A stretch of DNA of 64,000 nucleotides from Cydia pomonella. Lineage: Eukaryota; Arthropoda; Insecta; Lepidoptera; Tortricidae. A model generated the notes under the pieces. The model did no database searches. It worked only from the letters and a program-made list of their open reading frames with translations, and was not told where the DNA came from. Shown piece by piece: positions 39,209 through 49,681 of the stretch (position 1 is the first letter of the stretch; every line of letters begins with the position of its first letter). Where the stretch lies: positions 1,054,001-1,118,000 of the forward strand of contig NC_084729.1 in assembly GCF_033807575.1 (NCBI RefSeq). Direction: 5' to 3'. The translations under genes and the position numbers were made by a program.

Positions 39209-40294
39209 ATGGCAGATCACAACTACACCGATCGTGAGTACAGTGACATGCACATGATCTATGGAGAAACTAGGCGTGTCTCTAACAGAGGAATTGTCTC
39301 ATACAACGCCAGATCAGCTGCAAGATTGTACAATCAAAGGTATGCCAATCGGCATGCCACGAATCATGAAATCATTTTAAGAGTTGTGAATGCATATCGA
39401 AATGGCAGAAGGCCAGGACAGGCTTACGCTGAAGGAAGGCCCCGGACTATTGACGACGTGGTTTTAAATATGGTACAAAGAGAGCCAGAAATTTCTCTAA
39501 GAAATATTGAACGTCGTATCGGCGTAAATAAATCCTCAGCGCAGAGAATTTTTAAACGTCATAAATATCATGCGTATCATATTCAACGCCTGCAAACACT
39601 TCTTCCGACGGATTACGCACCCCGCGTTGAATTTTGCCGACAAATGCTTCAAAAACTGGAAGAAAATGAAAACTTTTTTAATGAAGTGATGTGGAGCGAC
39701 GAATCCACGTGTAGAAGAGATGGGTATCTCAATCTCCACAATATTCATAGCTGGCAAATTGAAAACCCACACGAAGGGAGAGAAGACCGGTCCCAACATC
39801 AATTTAAAATTAATTTGTGGACGGGAATATTTAATGGCCAAATAATAGGACCGGTCGAGTTGCCAGCTATTTTAAATGGGAGAAATTACCTGCAGTTCTT
39901 GCAAAACGATCTGCCAGTTTTACTTGAAGACACACCGCTCGCACTGAGACAGAGGATGTGGTACCAGCAAGATGGCTGCCCAGCACATTTCGCTCGCGAT
40001 GTTCGCGACCATCTCTCGCAGACATTCCCAAGAAGATGGATCGGCCGATTAGGACCAGTATTATGGCCACCGCGTTCGCCGGACCTAAATCCATTGGATT
40101 TTTTTTATTGGGGATGCTTAAAAGACAAGGTCTACTCCGAGCCAATAAGGTCCCAAGACGAACTACGGCGACGTGTATTTCAGGCAGCACGAGACATATC
40201 CGAAATTAACTTAAGGAAATTAACAAGAAATTTCAGAAGACGCTGCCAAGCGTGCATACGAGTCGGTGGAAAACAATTTGAGCACCTGTTGTAA
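39209..40294 (+). CDS. Transposase, Tc1/mariner superfamily, DD41D type
   Basis: 361 residues from MADHNYTDRE to the stop at 40294; an in-frame ATG at 39122 would add 29 residues. A helix-turn-helix-like region lies around residues 85-120. Catalytic acidic residues: D164 in MWSDES, D255 in QQDGCPAHF, D297 in SPDLNPLDFF, with 41 residues between the last two. No frameshift or stop, so it may be functional or recently so. Confidence 0.9.
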   Translation: MADHNYTDREYSDMHMIYGETRRVSNRGIVSYNARSAARLYNQRYANRHATNHEIILRVVNAYRNGRRPGQAYAEGRPRTIDDVVLNMVQREPEISLRNIERRIGVNKSSAQRIFKRHKYHAYHIQRLQTLLPTDYAPRVEFCRQMLQKLEENENFFNEVMWSDESTCRRDGYLNLHNIHSWQIENPHEGREDRSQHQFKINLWTGIFNGQIIGPVELPAILNGRNYLQFLQNDLPVLLEDTPLALRQRMWYQQDGCPAHFARDVRDHLSQTFPRRWIGRLGPVLWPPRSPDLNPLDFFYWGCLKDKVYSEPIRSQDELRRRVFQAARDISEINLRKLTRNFRRRCQACIRVGGKQFEHLL

Positions 40295-41596
40295 AAAATA
40301 AATAAATCAATGAAACTTCAATCTGTATTACATTTTTTTCGAACCTTTCTTACTTCATGATATCCTTACTTAGTAGCAATGATATCATAACAGCTTACGC
40401 ATTCCGGAATGCTTATTAGATATGGATGACACAATTGTACAAACAAAAGCTTACACTTCTGTCTTCAAAGAGATAAGCCCTACGATAATCCCAGGTAGCA
40501 GTTGACCGTGTGACAAAGTTGAGATAAAAAGAGCGAGATAGAGCGAGTGCATCTCATGTTGTCTCACTCTTTTAACCATTTGAGAACTTGCACTCAAAGC
40601 CAATAAGAATCCAAGATGAATTACGCGTCATTGGATTGCAGATTCCCTAGTCCAACTTAGCTTTATGAGGCATTCGAAAGATGATAATAACTCATTATTT
40701 TATGGCAGAAATGTGCATGTTTTATACCATTTTAGAATCTGCATAAAATGCTTAATATTATAGCGTTATTTTTTTGTTACCTTTTAAGTAGTTTTTTTTC
40801 ACGGCAGGTGGTCAAAGTTGAAATTGATGTTTCGCTGCGAATAAAACTTTAGATCAAGCCCTTGTTTTTTTACATTTCACGTAGGTTATCGATGAAATAT
40901 CTCTTTTATTATCCTAATTAACTATTCATGGTGCCGTACACATAAAAAAAACTTATTTTAAGGGCTTTATAAGTGCACACTGAGCCTAAAAATGCTGAAA
41001 ACGGTCAAAATTCACGAAAAACGTTAAATTGCCAATAACTTGAAAACGGTGCAACTTTTACTAGGGTCATGTTAGGTTGGTTGGAACCCTCTCAGGCTGG
41101 TCTACCTCCAGTGTCGCTATGGCGTGTCCTTTTTGGGACACCCTGTATAAACACCCATGACTCAGAAACAAATATCCGTGTTCATCACACAAATATATGC
41201 TCTTACCAGGATTTGAACCCGGGACCATCAGCTTCATAGGCAGGGTCACTACCCACTAGGCCAGACCGGTCGTCATAACATATCAAGAAATAAAAATAAT
41301 CTAACTTAATCTAAGACTTGAGATGAATAAAAGAAATAATAACTAATAAATGTATTGTTGGATTACCTTTTGTTTACTTTATCTACTTTTATAATATTAG
41401 GTACCCATTTTCGTCACCAGGGTGAGAAACTTGCGGGCTACCCCTCCGGGAGTCGTGTGGTTTTTGATTTCCAAAGTATTGGGTTTGGAGTGGAATTCTG
41501 CCAGGATTTAATAGAATTAAATATTAATTGTCGCAGACAGCAAAACATTCATTTGTTTGTAAACGGACAAAACAAAATAACTTCCAGCTAATAACA

Positions 41597-41812
41597 TTGG
41601 GTTTAACCTTTTCAACGCTTTTCCACACGTGTCAAGAAATGCCATGGACGCCAAAAAGTTAACTGGTGAAGAGCGAATATGAAGCTTAACTGACAGTAGG
41701 AAAGTCGCTTTGACAACGTCCGCCATAGCCTTTTTAATGGTCATTGGCGCCGCGGGCACGACAGACGATGACCGTTTTAGTGGTCTTTGGCGTTGAAAAG
41801 GTTAAACCTGTT
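41597..41812. mobile_element. MITE with GTTTAACCTTTTCAACGC ends
   Basis: ~215 bp; 18-bp inverted ends. Intergenic. Confidence 0.85.
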
Positions 41813-42017
41813 TGGTTTATATGTTCTGCGGTAAACTTGTCAGACGTTTTTACAACCAAAATACTGATGTCAATCTGGCCCACAGCGCAAAATAGAAAGC
41901 CGGTCTTCTAGGTACTCTTTTTTGCCTCGAACTCGACATTGAACGACGACGGTAGCGCGTAGCCTTCCCGTGGTGCGGTTGTTGTCGCAATGGGATTAGC
42001 CGGTCGAAGTATTAAAC

Positions 42018-42172
42018 AGATGGCGCCATCATAGCTTGCCCTGTCAATCCCTAGAATTGTGTCAAATTCTTGTTTTTTTTTTGGAATTTTGTGACCTGGA
42101 TTCCAGTACTTTAAGCCAAATCTCATAGAACAAAACTAGAGACAGGGGCAAGCTATGATGGCGTCATCTATG
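42018..42172. mobile_element. MITE with AGATGGCGCCATCATAG ends
   Basis: AGATGGCGCCATCATAGCTT and its complement ending CTATGATGGCGTCATCT around a short centre. Confidence 0.78.
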
Positions 42173-42524
42173 CAAACCTTTGACAGTTGCCAACCCCATT
42201 CTCAACCGATTCACGTGAAATTTTGTGAGCATGTTCGATGATTGAATAGTTTTTATCGATTCAGTTTTTGATTTTTTCAAAATGGCGGAGCCATGGAACT
42301 TCGTGAGGCCTACAGCTCACGGCTACTAGTAAAGTATAAAATTATACTAGTATAGAAGTAGGATAATAAAAATACTCTCAAGTTGAAAAGTAATGTAATA
42401 AACAAATCTATTAACTTCAAAACAATACATCAACGTAAGTGCATACTTAAAAAAAAGCAATCAAATTGAGTCCCTAAACAACATTCATACAAGAATATTT
42501 ATTCAAAACAATTGTAATTCTATT

Positions 42525-42615
42525 TATTGACAATAACAATATACATAATGGATATATACAGATGAATACTATAACTAGCTTATATCTAAAATAGGCCCTT
42601 GAGGCATTGTACCAA
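42525..42615 (-). mobile_element. LINE 3' UTR fragment
   Basis: Near-identical to 2890-2985 (ACAATATACATAATGGATAT and GGCCCTTGAGGCATTGTACC). Confidence 0.6.
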
Positions 42616-42642
42616 ACAATTTAGATGAAAGTGTATTGCGTC

Positions 42643-42802
42643 TCTTTAGAGTCAGACCAAGCTAAGTTGGCAGCGATTTTGCTAACCCAGCCTGTGCAAG
42701 TGTTAAGTAAACGTCATAATTTCATAGATGTTTGACGTTTAAAATGACACCTGCACTGTCTAAGCTGTCAAAATCGCTGTCAACTTATCTTGGTATGACA
42801 CT
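42643..42802. mobile_element. Foldback MITE
   Basis: ACCAAGCTAAGTTGGCAGCG and complementary CGCTGTCAACTTATCTTGGT. Confidence 0.75.
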
Positions 42803-42834
42803 ATAACAGTAAATTCAAGTAAAGACAATTTGAA

Positions 42835-43235
42835 ATAGAGATGTATTGTTAAAGAAAACTTTGCAGGCACGTAAATTTAATGCCATCTTTCGACACAAGA
42901 TTAAAAATTTTTGAACGCCATTTGACTTTGATCCTTTTTCTTTCAGTGATATGTGTTAAATTTGTTAAATATCAAAAAGTGGCGCCATCTTACCGGGCAC
43001 TACCTTAAGGTTATGGCGCCATCGCTCGAAACGATGCTGCCATACCTTTGGCCTTTGATCTATTAAATGGCGCCAAATTTTGATATTTAATAAATTTATC
43101 ACATATCAGTGAAAGAATTAAAGTCAAATGAAATTCTAAAAGTTTTAATCATGTGTCGAAAGATGACAGTAAATTTACTTTGGCTACAAAGTTTTCTTTG
43201 ACAATACACCTCTATTTCAAATTATCTTTGATTCA
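42835..43235. mobile_element. GGCGCCA foldback element, complete copy
   Basis: ~400 bp; each arm ~180 bp from AATTTGAAATAGAGATGTAT inward to AAAAGTGGCGCCATC, and the complement. No ORF. Intergenic. Confidence 0.85.
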
Positions 43236-44330
43236 AGTTAACGCATATTTTTACAATATGGCGTAAAATTATATTTCTTATGTAAGATTATGGCAGTAAA
43301 ATATCCTCAAACCTTATTCACATAAAAAGTAAAAAGAAATAAAAATTAAATCGTACGTCATACTCTGGCAAGCCATCTTTGTCTAAATTATCTATCTTCT
43401 ATACATATTTTGAAATTCGTGCCATTTTGTACTGACAAAATTTGCTTGCATTTTTTTTATTATGTACCATTTAATAACAATAAATAAATAAATATAGAGA
43501 AATAATAATTAGTGGTAACATTGTTATGGCAGGTGGCCGGACGTCTTTGCAACAACCCAGTCTCATAGTCCGCACAAACTTCAAATGTTCTGAGTCGTTA
43601 CTCCGACATTTGCACTATAGATAGAATTATAAGACAAAAGGCTATCGATTCTTCAATCTTTTATCTCCATTCCTGTCTGGCAGATTTTGAAAGAAATGAA
43701 CACTTATTTTTTTATATTATTTTTAAACATTGTCTTAAAAAACACTTTTTTCGTTACTTGATCGCTGTTAAGGATTTTAGATGTACGAAATCTACACATT
43801 TGGGTTCGTCTTCAACGTCTCTAAAAACTGGTCAGAGATTTTAATTTTAAAGTAATTAACACAAAAGTTATGGACAGTTTTTTTGGCCCAAATTTGTTCA
43901 ACTTTGAAGCCAAATATCTCGAACTCGAAGACAGTGAACTTTGAAGTAAATATGGTATACTATACTGCTTACAGCCGTTGCTGATAATATGATAAGCTAC
44001 AAAAAACATTAGAAAACTAAGGGATTCAGATCGAAGGTCATTGGCGTTGGGGAACCTCTTAATAACGTTTAGCTCGAGGACATGTGTTATTATGATTTAG
44101 AAATTGCTTCCAATCGATATCGATTGCAATTGATTATCCAATTTTTAGATTTGTGTACCCAAGTAACCTTTGCTGCATTTCTAGAAATAGCGGTGGTTCC
44201 CTGATCCCTATAAGACAGGTTTACCTAGTTTAGGGCTCAGGACACTATTCCTAGACTATCTAACAATAGATTGCTCCTAAAAATTTAATACTCTTCTACT
44301 GTGTAATAAGCTGCAATTTTGATACCTAAA
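43236..44330. other. No recognisable gene or repeat
   Basis: AT-rich intergenic sequence; no convincing exon, ORF or repeat was seen. Confidence 0.5.
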
Positions 44331-44334
44331 TCAT

Positions 44335-44430
44335 TTTTCATTTACATTTTTCATTTTCATTTTTCATTTTCATTTTTCATTTTCATTTTTCATTTTCATT
44401 TTTCATTTTCATTTTTCATTTTCATTTTTG
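44335..44430. repeat. (CATTTTCATTTT)n microsatellite
   Basis: About eight 12-bp units, which explains the Phe-rich 70-codon open frame. Confidence 0.92.
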
Positions 44431-44904
44431 CTCCTGTCAATCCTTGGTATGGTTACAATCTTATAATACATATAATTGTACAAATGGCTACATTAAAACA
44501 TTGTTTAAACTATAAGGCTCAGCCTTTTTAACAAGACTTAAAAATACATATATGAATCATTCAAAATCAAACATTATGCTACATATTGCACTGCACCAAA
44601 AAAGGCCCGGTTTTTAAGCTTGTTTCTTGTCAGAATTTCATACTTTTATGAATTGGTTCAAGTTTTGCGTCCATGTTCACACATCCATGTCCAATGTCTG
44701 TCCATGTGTCGCCATCAGATATATCGGAGCGGCCAAAGTGCTCAAAAATATATTAACACGCACTCTAACGCATAGTCATTTATTAATGATATTATAAATA
44801 TTACATGTCAGGTTATTAATCAAGGCATTATTCAGTAACAATATAATATTTAAATTATTAAAATATTCGGATAGGCACAACGTTAATTATACAGTTAAAT
44901 TATC

Positions 44905-45478
44905 TTATATCTTATACCTTTAAACGAGCAATTCTTGTATATATATATTTTTCTGTGATCTCGGAAACGGCTCTAACGATTTCGCTGAAATTTGGTATAT
45001 GGGGGTTTTTGGGGGTATACAATCTATCTAGATTAGTCTTATGTTTGGGAAAACGCGTGTTTTCGAGTTTTTATGCGTTTTTCTTTCCACGCAGAATATG
45101 GTCGCTAATTTCGTGTTGCCGGCCGCTGTCCGTCTGGTCCAGCGGATTAAGACGCGGACTGGTAAACGAGTTTTACGGGTTGGAATCTCGCCCGGTGACT
45201 AACTTTTGTTTTTTTTTATGTTCAAGTTTATATATAATTTTTTTTTTTTTATTGTTTTAGACAAGTTTAATTTAGTAAAAAAATGACCTATGTAATAAGA
45301 GAAATTGACAATAGATGGCGTTACTCTGTGACAAGTGCTGTAAGGTTAAAATCGATTGTAAATAATAATAATTGTCAGTTCACATTTTACTTTTTAAGTT
45401 TATGTAGATTATCACCTATACACCACCATATTACAATAAATAGTTATAACCGAGCAAAGCTCGGTCGCCCAGGTACTT
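44905..45478 (+). mobile_element. Helitron-like element with terminal hairpin
   Basis: Starts near TATACCTTTAAACGAGC and ends with the hairpin ACCGAGCAAAGCTCGGT followed by CGCCCAGGTACT. Contains a tRNA-like GTCCAGCGGATTAAGACGCG stretch. No inverted ends or target duplication, as expected for a Helitron; it carries no Rep/helicase. Confidence 0.6.
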
Positions 45479-45599
45479 AAATAGATACATAAGAAATTAA
45501 TTATTAAAATGCATTTATAAATTTGCGCTTTCAGAATAGAGGCGTGTTGAGATATTTGTACCATAGACAAAACTGCAAGTTAATATTAAACATAAGATA

Positions 45600-45812
45600 A
45601 AAAACCGGGCAAGTGCGAGTCGGGCTCGCCCACCGAGATTTCTGTACCTTTTAGTATTTGTTATTATGGCGGCAACAGAAATACATCATCTGTGGAAATT
45701 TCAACTGTCTAGCTATCACGGTTCATGAGATACTGCCTGGTGACAGACGGACAGACAGCGGAGTCTTAGTAATAGGGTACCGTTTTACCCTTTGGGTACG
45801 GAACCCTAAAAA
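45600..45812 (+). repeat. GGTTCCGTA-type repeat, shorter subfamily
   Basis: AACCGGGCAAGTGCGAGTCG to GGGTACGGAACCCTAAAAA. Confidence 0.65.
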
Positions 45813-46079
45813 CAAAAATAATGATGGGCCTTCTTTGGTGCAGGTACTTTACAAATAATAACAGAAATTAAACTATGTAACTATTTTCGATCGAGGTATA
45901 GACTAGAGATCGAACGTAATATAAAATTGAGTTAAACAGACATCGCAAAAATCTATAATACATTGTGCAACGGGGGGTAAGTGAAATTTTGCAAACGACG
46001 TCTTTAGATGCACGACATTTTTCAAATTTTTACATAATTTGAAAGTAAAGAGAGGCATGGGCAATGTGAATGTCATCTC

Positions 46080-46370
46080 GCCTTGTGTGGTAGGGCACAG
46101 CACAGCAGATGTCATTCCAGATCTAGAGCAGAGCCCAACTGGGGAAGTACCTCCACCTTACAGAAAACCGCAGCCAAATAACACTAGACCCTACTCATAG
46201 TGTTGTGTTCCTGCCGGTGAGTAAGGTTGAGAGCTCAACGAGGGGGGTGGGGTTAGGGTCGGCAACGCGCATGTAACTCCTCTGGAGTTGCAGGTGTACA
46301 TAGGCTACGGAGACTGCTTACCATCAGGCAGGCCGTATGCTTGTTTGCCACCGACGTAGTATAAAAAAAA
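46080..46370 (-). repeat. GTCGGTGGCAAAC repeat, copy 7 (inverted, longest intact)
   Basis: Complement of the family from GCCTTGTGTGGTAGGGCAC to GCCACCGACGTAGTATAA. Confidence 0.8.
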
Positions 46371-46529
46371 AAGTTCTCTTTAAAATGTTCTCAAGTCTTT
46401 ACAAAAGACTCAAGACTCAATAAGGACTCAAGTTTCGACTTAATGACTAGAGTCAGAAAAACTTAGTCTTACGGCAGAGGCATCAAAGGACTTGTGTCTT
46501 AACAAAAACTAGACGTATCAATTAAAATA

Positions 46530-46800
46530 ATCGGGTGAATCAACTTTTTTTTGTTTTGTTATCCTGTCCCGTTGTCCAAGGGACAACAGTGGCACAGTTT
46601 GTTTGAAGAGACGTTGTATGCCGTTCTATTAACATGCTTAGTAGGGGGGCCATTATGGACATTGGTTATAACGACCACAAAAACGCAAGTTTGATACATT
46701 TAAGTACCATAAAATCAGTATTTCAATGAACTTTTGTCCCCTGGACAACTAATCGTAACCATGGCAACGAGTGACGCTAAAAAGTTGATTCTCCCTAAAC
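46530..46800. mobile_element. Probable MITE
   Basis: GGGTGAATCAACTTTTT and AAAAAGTTGATTCTCCC ends with a TTGTCC/GGACAA inner pair. Intergenic. Confidence 0.65.
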
Positions 46801-46959
46801 TAATCAATTGGCAATGTGTTAAGTGTTAAGTTATATCACGTGATACGGCAAACGTCGCCCGCCGGGTCGTCTCGCGCCTTGTCTGATGGCCCTGCATCCT
46901 CCGACTGGGGAAACGAGATAACTATTAATGTAATTAGACGTCCATAGGCTACGGACCAA

Positions 46960-47072
46960 ACTAATTGTTTCTGTTTAGCCCAATGGTTGATTGGAAGTGA
47001 ACACCTTAAGGCGTTAAATCCGCCATGTGTACTCTTTTTTATAAATATGTGCAATAAATGTTTAATTTTTTT
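46960..47072 (+). mobile_element. LINE/SINE 3' tail
   Basis: CCCAATGGTTGATTGGAAG, AATCCGCCATGTGTACTC and GTGCAATAAATG; same tail family. Intergenic. Confidence 0.6.
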
Positions 47073-47097
47073 TTTTGGATATGGTTAAATAATAGTT

Positions 47098-47392
47098 ATT
47101 TACAGTACATATGTTGCTACTTTACCGCACTAGTGCGAAAATTTGCATATTACGTTACTGTGTCGAACATTTAAAGGGCCATATGTACTGTAAAACGTTG
47201 TACGATACATGTGCGAATAAGTAATTCGTGTTTTCAATCGACACGAGTTTCGAACCTATTCGCACGTGTATCTTACAACGTTTTACTGTACATATGGCTC
47301 TTTAAAGTTTCGACATTTGCACGGAAAGTGCTCATTCCCGCACGCGTGCGGGAAAGTAGCACCATATGTATAGTTGTTAGCAAACGGCTTAT
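47098..47392. mobile_element. TTTACAGTACATATGG MITE, copy 3
   Basis: More palindromic version: GCCATATGTACTGTAAAACG and its complement frame a CGACACGAGTTTCG centre. Confidence 0.7.
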
Positions 47393-48862
47393 GCTTTGTC
47401 TATTGTTAACTAAAACCGCGCGTGCCACTTACCTGCAAAAAAGGGCCGAGTAACTTTAACCGGTTATTTAATTAGAACTCCTATGGTCATTGAAATAGGA
47501 TTCAAAATTAACAAATGGAAATATTATTTGTGAGTCCTTGTGTGGTCCCTATACGGTTACTGAGTGCCGGCGAGTCGAACGCTACCGAACCAGCCTAAAA
47601 TGTGTCCTCGATATGCGGAACAAAGGCGCGTTATCGGAGAGCACACCTACACTGGTTTTTTGAGCGTTAAGATTAGCCCACGCTCAGGTGCCAATTAGAA
47701 ATTATACTACTACTACTTAATGGCGCAGCGACCCAAAATGAGTCTTGGCCTCCGACACGAGTACACGCCAGTTGTCTCGATCCTGCGCCATCTCCCGCCA
47801 GTTATCGGCCTGGAGATCGCGCAAGTCCGCTTCAACAGCATCGCCCCAGCGATATCTGGGACGTCCGATAGGCCTCCGCCCTACCGGGCGTCCCAGGTAT
47901 GCCCTTTTACCGCCGCGATCCTCCTCCATTCTCAAAACGTGGCCAAGCCAGCGGAGACGGTGAGCTTTTGTTTCACCGATAATATTGGGTGTAGCCACAA
48001 GATCTTCAATCTCGACGTTTTTGCGGAATCTAAGGCTGCCATCCTCTCTTCTCACAGGGCCCAGGATCTTTCGAAGTATTCTCCTTTCTGTCACCAGGAG
48101 TTTATTTTCTTCTTTAAGTGTTAGTGTCCAAGTCTCGCATCCGTACATGAGTATGGGCCGTATGACCGTCTTATATATGCGTATTTTTATGTTCTTGCTC
48201 AGGAGTTTGGACACTAACACTTTATGAAGGGCGGCACTACATCGCAAGGCGTTCTGAACCCTGATGTCAATTTCCTCCTCGCGAGTATTTATGTCGGTGA
48301 CGGTGCAGCCTAAGTATCTAAATTTGGCCACCCCTTTATATATGGTACCTCCAACATGAAGATCTCTTTTGACGCGCGTGTTTTTATAGCGTTTCATGTC
48401 AAGATACTCTGACTTTTCATGGCTGATACTTAGGCCCACCTTTTTGGCCTCGGTTTCCAGGACTGCAGCGGACTCGGCAACATCTTGTTTCGTTTCTCCA
48501 AGCAAAGCTAGATCGTCTGCATACCCTATCACCGCATGCTTCCCATTCAGATCTAGCCCGAGATCTAGTGCAAGCACCTTTCGAACCGCATATTCTAAAA
48601 CTAAATTGAAAAGCATAGGTGACAGGGCATCACCTTGCTTTAGTCCTGTTATTACAGCGAACTCTTCTGTTAATTCGTTGTTGACTCTGACCCTCATTTT
48701 ACTTTCTTTGGTTGCCATTTCAATCAAGTCAACCAGCCCATCTGGGACACTAAAATTCCTCAGAATGATGTACAGGGAATTAGAATTATACGACCCTTTT
48801 ATTGCAGGTAGTGGCACGCGCGGTTTTAGTCAACAATAGACAAAGGATGAGCCGTTGCGGGC
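47384..48862. repeat. Inverted ~55-bp pair around the RTE LINE
   Basis: 47384-47437 (CTTTGTCTATTGTTAACTAA, CCGCGCGTGCCACTTACC) is repeated inverted at 48803-48860. Either remains of a host element split by the LINE or a foldback. Confidence 0.6.
47717..48800 (-). mobile_element. 5'-truncated RTE-like LINE, reverse transcriptase
   Basis: Open for about 366 codons on the minus strand: GLKQGDALSPMLFNLVLE, YADDLALL, RYLGCTV, YGCETWTL, GHVLRMEEDR and the GRPRYRW end. The N-terminal endonuclease and RT fingers are missing. It is flanked by inverted ~55-bp repeats (47384 and 48803). Confidence 0.88.
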
Positions 48863-48910
48863 CAGCTACGAAGCTAACAACCTGTAACTAAATAAGCGGT
48901 AGATACTTAC

Positions 48911-49003
48911 AGGTTCCGCGTCCAAGCTGGGCGTGTTCCGGCCGAGCAGGCGCCACAGCCGCGCGCGCGCTCCCTCCCTCCCCCTCCGACGGTCAGGCGG
49001 CTC
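48911..49003 (-). CDS. Possible further ULK3 exon
   Basis: A 93-nt phase 0-0 open stretch between CTAG and GTAAGT reads EPPDRRR, a low-complexity Arg/Gly segment, then LWRLLGRNTPSLDAEP. EPPxRRR occurs in the second MIT domain of ULK3, but the rest does not match and the acceptor has a weak pyrimidine tract. If real, an exon between 49004 and 52350 and a final exon to the left are missing. Confidence 0.3.
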
Positions 49004-49050
49004 CTAGTCAAAATATCGATAGCGTAAGTAGTTCTCGTAAAAACTGGAAT

Positions 49051-49312
49051 AACTGATGTAGCTGAAACTGCCGCTAAGCTCAAATGGGACTGGGCAGGGC
49101 ACGTCTGCCGTATGCCGGATGACCTGTGGGCCAAAACAGCCACCTGTTGGGTCCCACGGGTTGTAAGGCATCACGGTAGACCTCGTCGGAGATGGCGGGA
49201 CGAACTTGATGCCTTCGACAGAGACTGGTGGGAGACTTCCGAGGATAGGGACACGTGGAAGAATAAGAGGGAGGCCTTTGCCCAGCAGTGGGACAGTATG
49301 GGCTCATAATAA
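49051..49312 (+). mobile_element. LINE reverse-transcriptase C-terminal fragment
   Basis: Plus-strand frame ITDVAETAAKLKWDWAGHV, GRPRRRWRDELDAFD, ending QQWDSMGS and stop. This is the usual end of RTE-type ORFs. It lies beside the doubtful ULK3 exon 12. Confidence 0.8.
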
Positions 49313-49417
49313 TAAGTAGTTCTCGAGATATTTAGCGATGTGATAGTCAGACAGACAGTCGTGCAATGAGGGTTACTTTTTACCTTTTGGCACGGAATCA
49401 AAAAAAAAACAATACAT

Positions 49418-49583
49418 TGTTGCCGGCTGTACACACTCGTCGAGAGCCTCTCGCCGAGTCTCGGCACCGCTCCGATCCAATCGGAGCGGCGCGAGACGAG
49501 ACGAGGAAGAGCGAGACCATAAGGAAGCAGCATGTACACACTCGTTCTCGGCCTGTCTCGACGAGTGTGTACAGCAGGCATCA
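49418..49583. mobile_element. GC-rich MITE
   Basis: GCTGTACACACTCGTCGAGA and its exact complement TCTCGACGAGTGTGTACAGC at the ends. Confidence 0.85.
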
Positions 49584-49681
49584 TATTGAAGCTGGAAAGT
49601 TGGCGATTGCTAAACATCACTTTTAAACGGACAACCTGAAAGTCCGTTTATCTCAATATGAAGTCACAATTATTACCCTCT

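Larger units (their letters stand above)
37636..41145 (+). mobile_element. Complete DD41D Tc1/mariner-superfamily transposon with long inverted repeats
   Basis: 3510 bp bounded by CAGGGTGTCCC and its complement, with a TA on both sides. The inverted repeats run ~490 bp at the outside (37636-38127 against ~40655-41145) and continue inward (~38720-38960 against ~40465-40650), so each arm is about 690 bp once a LINE inserted in the left arm is removed. It encodes one intact transposase and lies inside a SINE. Such long arms are unusual for the superfamily. Confidence 0.88.
37505..41275 (-). mobile_element. tRNA-headed SINE split by the DD41D transposon
   Basis: The two halves, 41148-41275 (tRNA-like head with GGCCTAGTGGGTAGTGACC on the minus strand and a B-box-like GGTTCAAATCC) and 37505-37634 (tail), join into a normal SINE copy like the one at 26742-27000. 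The transposon entered at a TA in the middle. Confidence 0.8.

Noticed and set aside
49366..49626. 86-codon Arg/His-rich frame
   Set aside because: Lies across a palindromic GC-rich MITE; both strands look alike.
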